Shown here one piece after another: positions 30,850 through 32,438 of a stretch of DNA of 32,438 nucleotides. Each line of letters opens with the position of its first letter. The first letter of the stretch is position 1. Both the position numbers and the translations under genes were made by a program. Source of the DNA: Sphingobacterium sp. (GTDB lineage Bacteria > Bacteroidota > Bacteroidia > Sphingobacteriales > Sphingobacteriaceae); contig JAIRVH010000093.1 of NCBI GenBank assembly GCA_031253985.1, positions 1 through 32,438 on the forward strand, read 5' to 3'. Below the pieces are notes generated by a model. The model did not search any database, was not told the DNA's origin, and saw only the letters and a list, made by a program, of their open reading frames with translations.

Positions 30850-31554
30850 ATGTTTAATCACGAAAAAAAAGACATTTTCTTTGACCTCGATCATACAATA
30901 TGGGATTTCGATAAAAATGCCGAAGAAAGTCTGCACGAGCTATATTTTAAATACAAGTTTGATCACTTGTTCAACCAAGATTCATCCACTCGTTTTATAG
31001 AAACTTATACGATTAATAATCATCGACTTTGGGGCCTTTATCATCACGGAAAAATCTCAAAACCGGAATTAAGGAAAGCACGTTTTGCGGATACATTTAC
31101 AGAACTTGGTGTGGATCCTGAATTATTTCCTGAGGAATTTGAACTGGAATATCTCGCTATCTGCCCCCAGAAAACAAACCTGTTTCCCCACGCACATGAA
31201 ACGCTTACTTATTTAGGTGACAGATACAATCTTCACTTAATTTCAAATGGCTTTAAAGAAGCTTGTGAGACCAAACTGGAAAAGAGCAACTTGCGTAAAT
31301 ATTTTAAAAATATTTTTATTTCAGAAGTCATCGGTGTGAACAAACCCGATCCCCGAATATTTGAGTTTGCTATGACGACTGCTCAAGCGAAGGCCCATCA
31401 ATCACTGATGATTGGAGACAACCTTGATGCAGACATCCGTGGAGCTGTAAATGTAGGCATGGATGCCATTTTCTTTAACCCAAATGTCGTCGAAAAACCA
31501 GCAGACGTATCGCATATGATCATCGATTTAAAAGAACTGCAATCGATACTATAG
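30850..31554 (+). CDS. HAD hydrolase, YjjG-family pyrimidine nucleotidase
   Basis: A 234-residue cytoplasmic phosphatase of the HAD superfamily. Motif I is FFDLDHTIWDF with Asp12 and Asp14, motif II ISNGF, motif III Lys in GVNKPDP, and motif IV IGDNLDADIRGA. The alpha-helical cap after motif I and the overall pattern are those of YjjG-type 5'-nucleotidases, which dephosphorylate noncanonical pyrimidine nucleotides. The frame can begin at a TTG (30844) but that codon is part of the -7 box, so the ATG at 30850 is the start. Divergent from the histidine kinase. Confidence 0.9.
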   Translation: MFNHEKKDIFFDLDHTIWDFDKNAEESLHELYFKYKFDHLFNQDSSTRFIETYTINNHRLWGLYHHGKISKPELRKARFADTFTELGVDPELFPEEFELEYLAICPQKTNLFPHAHETLTYLGDRYNLHLISNGFKEACETKLEKSNLRKYFKNIFISEVIGVNKPDPRIFEFAMTTAQAKAHQSLMIGDNLDADIRGAVNVGMDAIFFNPNVVEKPADVSHMIIDLKELQSIL

Positions 31555-31593
31555 AAAATAGAAAAAGCAGCCTAAAGCTGCTTTTTCTATTTT
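31555..31593. terminator. Bidirectional terminator between HAD and DUF1080 genes
   Basis: A 17-bp perfect stem (31555-31571 with 31577-31593) around CTAAA, with A- and T-rich flanks suited to both strands. It begins at the base after the HAD stop and contains the stop codon of the convergent gene. Confidence 0.9.
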
Positions 31594-32396
31594 AGAACCT
31601 TTACGGTAATATTCTTAAACCAGACATCATTCCCATGATCCTGAAGACCGATAAGTCCTGATTTGCTATCGCCACCAACATGGCTCAACAATTCAAAAGC
31701 CAAAGGCCATTTCTCTTCGCTGAATTTACTTTTTTGCAATAGATCGATCCACGACTTATCCCATAAAGTATATTCAACAACTTTTACACCATTTTGAAAA
31801 TGCTCAACCTTTCCGTTATTTACTCTGATCTTAACTTTATTCCACTCACCATAAGGCTTGCCGTTTTGCGGTTTAGCAGGTATCATGTCGTATAATGAAG
31901 TGGATTTACGATTTCCGTCAACCCCCATTTTAGCATCAGGGTGGTTTTCATTATCCAAAACCTGACATTCTGGAGAAGAGATATAAATCGGTTGTCCTTC
32001 AACTTCTTTCGCTAAAAAGAAAATACCTGAGTTTGCTCCTTTAGCAACTTTCCACTCCAATTCCAATTCGAAATTCTTGAAATCATGGGCAAAGACCAAA
32101 TCTCCACCTTCTTCTTTACCAACATTGGCTTGGCTGTCAAATTTGATCGCTCCTTCGTTAATCACCCATCTTTTTGGAACGACAGTCTTATCGTAGCCTC
32201 TCCACCCTTCCATAGAAGTACCATCAAAAATAACATAAGCACCGGCTTTGTTCTTTTTAAATTTCTTGATATCTACACGTGGTAAATCTAAGATTTTGTA
32301 AGCAGGAACCTCTTTTTTCGCTTGCGCTACGGCAGTATTAAGATGTGCTGAAAAAGCAATCACCGATACCGCAAGAACTGTTTTTAATAACTTCAT
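31587..32396 (-). CDS. Secreted DUF1080 (3-keto-disaccharide hydrolase) domain protein
   Basis: A 269-residue exported protein. Residues 1-25 are a signal peptide (MKLLKTVLAVSVIAFSAHLN, ending AVAQ). The rest is one DUF1080 jelly-roll domain: FDGTSMEGWRGYD near the start, NFELELEWKVAKGANSGIFF, ECQVLDNENHPDA, SLYDMIPAKPQNGKPYGEWNKVKI, HFQNGVKVVEY and GLIQLQDHG-like GLIGLQDHGNDVWFKNI at the end. DUF1080 enzymes have been linked to hydrolysis of 3-ketoglycosides. The frame is open to the window edge at 32438, but the ATG at 32396 starts a proper signal peptide, so the gene is complete. Any promoter lies outside the window. Confidence 0.9.
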   Translation of the reverse strand: MKLLKTVLAVSVIAFSAHLNTAVAQAKKEVPAYKILDLPRVDIKKFKKNKAGAYVIFDGTSMEGWRGYDKTVVPKRWVINEGAIKFDSQANVGKEEGGDLVFAHDFKNFELELEWKVAKGANSGIFFLAKEVEGQPIYISSPECQVLDNENHPDAKMGVDGNRKSTSLYDMIPAKPQNGKPYGEWNKVKIRVNNGKVEHFQNGVKVVEYTLWDKSWIDLLQKSKFSEEKWPLAFELLSHVGGDSKSGLIGLQDHGNDVWFKNITVKVLK

Positions 32397-32438
32397 TCTT
32401 TTTAGTTTTAGGTTTGTTTTAAAATTAAATTTAAGCAT

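Noticed and set aside
1..32438. Mobile element, prophage, CRISPR array or toxin-antitoxin system
   Set aside because: I found no transposase, integrase, terminal repeats, regularly spaced repeats or small paired genes of those types.

Overview
The window looks like a chromosomal segment of a Bacteroidota bacterium, most likely Sphingobacterium or a close relative (Sphingobacteriaceae). The evidence is the rplM-rpsI-rpsB-tsf cluster with Bacteroidota-type protein sequences, a SusC/SusD pair under FecI/FecR-type control, DUF4476 and DUF1080 secreted proteins, low GC with frequent TAA stops, and repeated matches to the Bacteroidota sigma-A promoter (TTTG, 18-21 nt, TAnnTTTG). I see no phage genes, transposase, CRISPR array or rRNA. 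Positions 1-2860 carry ribosomal proteins L13, S9 and S2 and elongation factor Ts, with a hairpin at the predicted rplM mRNA 5' end and a long hairpin between rpsB and tsf.

Positions 2960-8280 hold a DECR1-like dienoyl-CoA reductase, an AraC regulator, a small unknown protein, a very acidic unknown protein and an ABC exporter (ATPase plus large permease). Positions 8327-10243 encode a secreted PNGase F-like protein. Two identical tRNA(CAT) genes follow, each with its own near-consensus promoter. Then come a START-like protein, an LptF/LptG permease with a structured leader, ribBA, a DCC thiol oxidoreductase, a succinate-semialdehyde-type aldehyde dehydrogenase, a DUF4476 protein and HemJ.

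The most distinctive region is 17869-27314, a minus-strand polysaccharide-utilisation-type locus: ECF sigma, FecR anti-sigma, SusC with an N-terminal STN signalling domain, SusD lipoprotein, a split LysO/DUF340 inner-membrane transporter, and a clan GH-G (GH63/GH37-like) glycosidase lipoprotein. SusD, both LysO halves and the glycosidase are separated by 4 nt or less or overlap, so the transporter is wired into the carbohydrate operon. My inference is outer-membrane capture (SusCD), hydrolysis by a lipoprotein enzyme and inner-membrane passage through an unusual carrier, switched on by trans-envelope signalling.

The right end carries a second minus-strand operon (histidine kinase, OmpR-type regulator, TPR membrane protein, hemE), a divergent YjjG-like HAD nucleotidase and a DUF1080 secreted protein. 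Several genes have a -7 box only 3-5 nt before the start codon, suggesting leaderless mRNAs. Many start codons were moved downstream from the longest open frame; reasons are given per gene.
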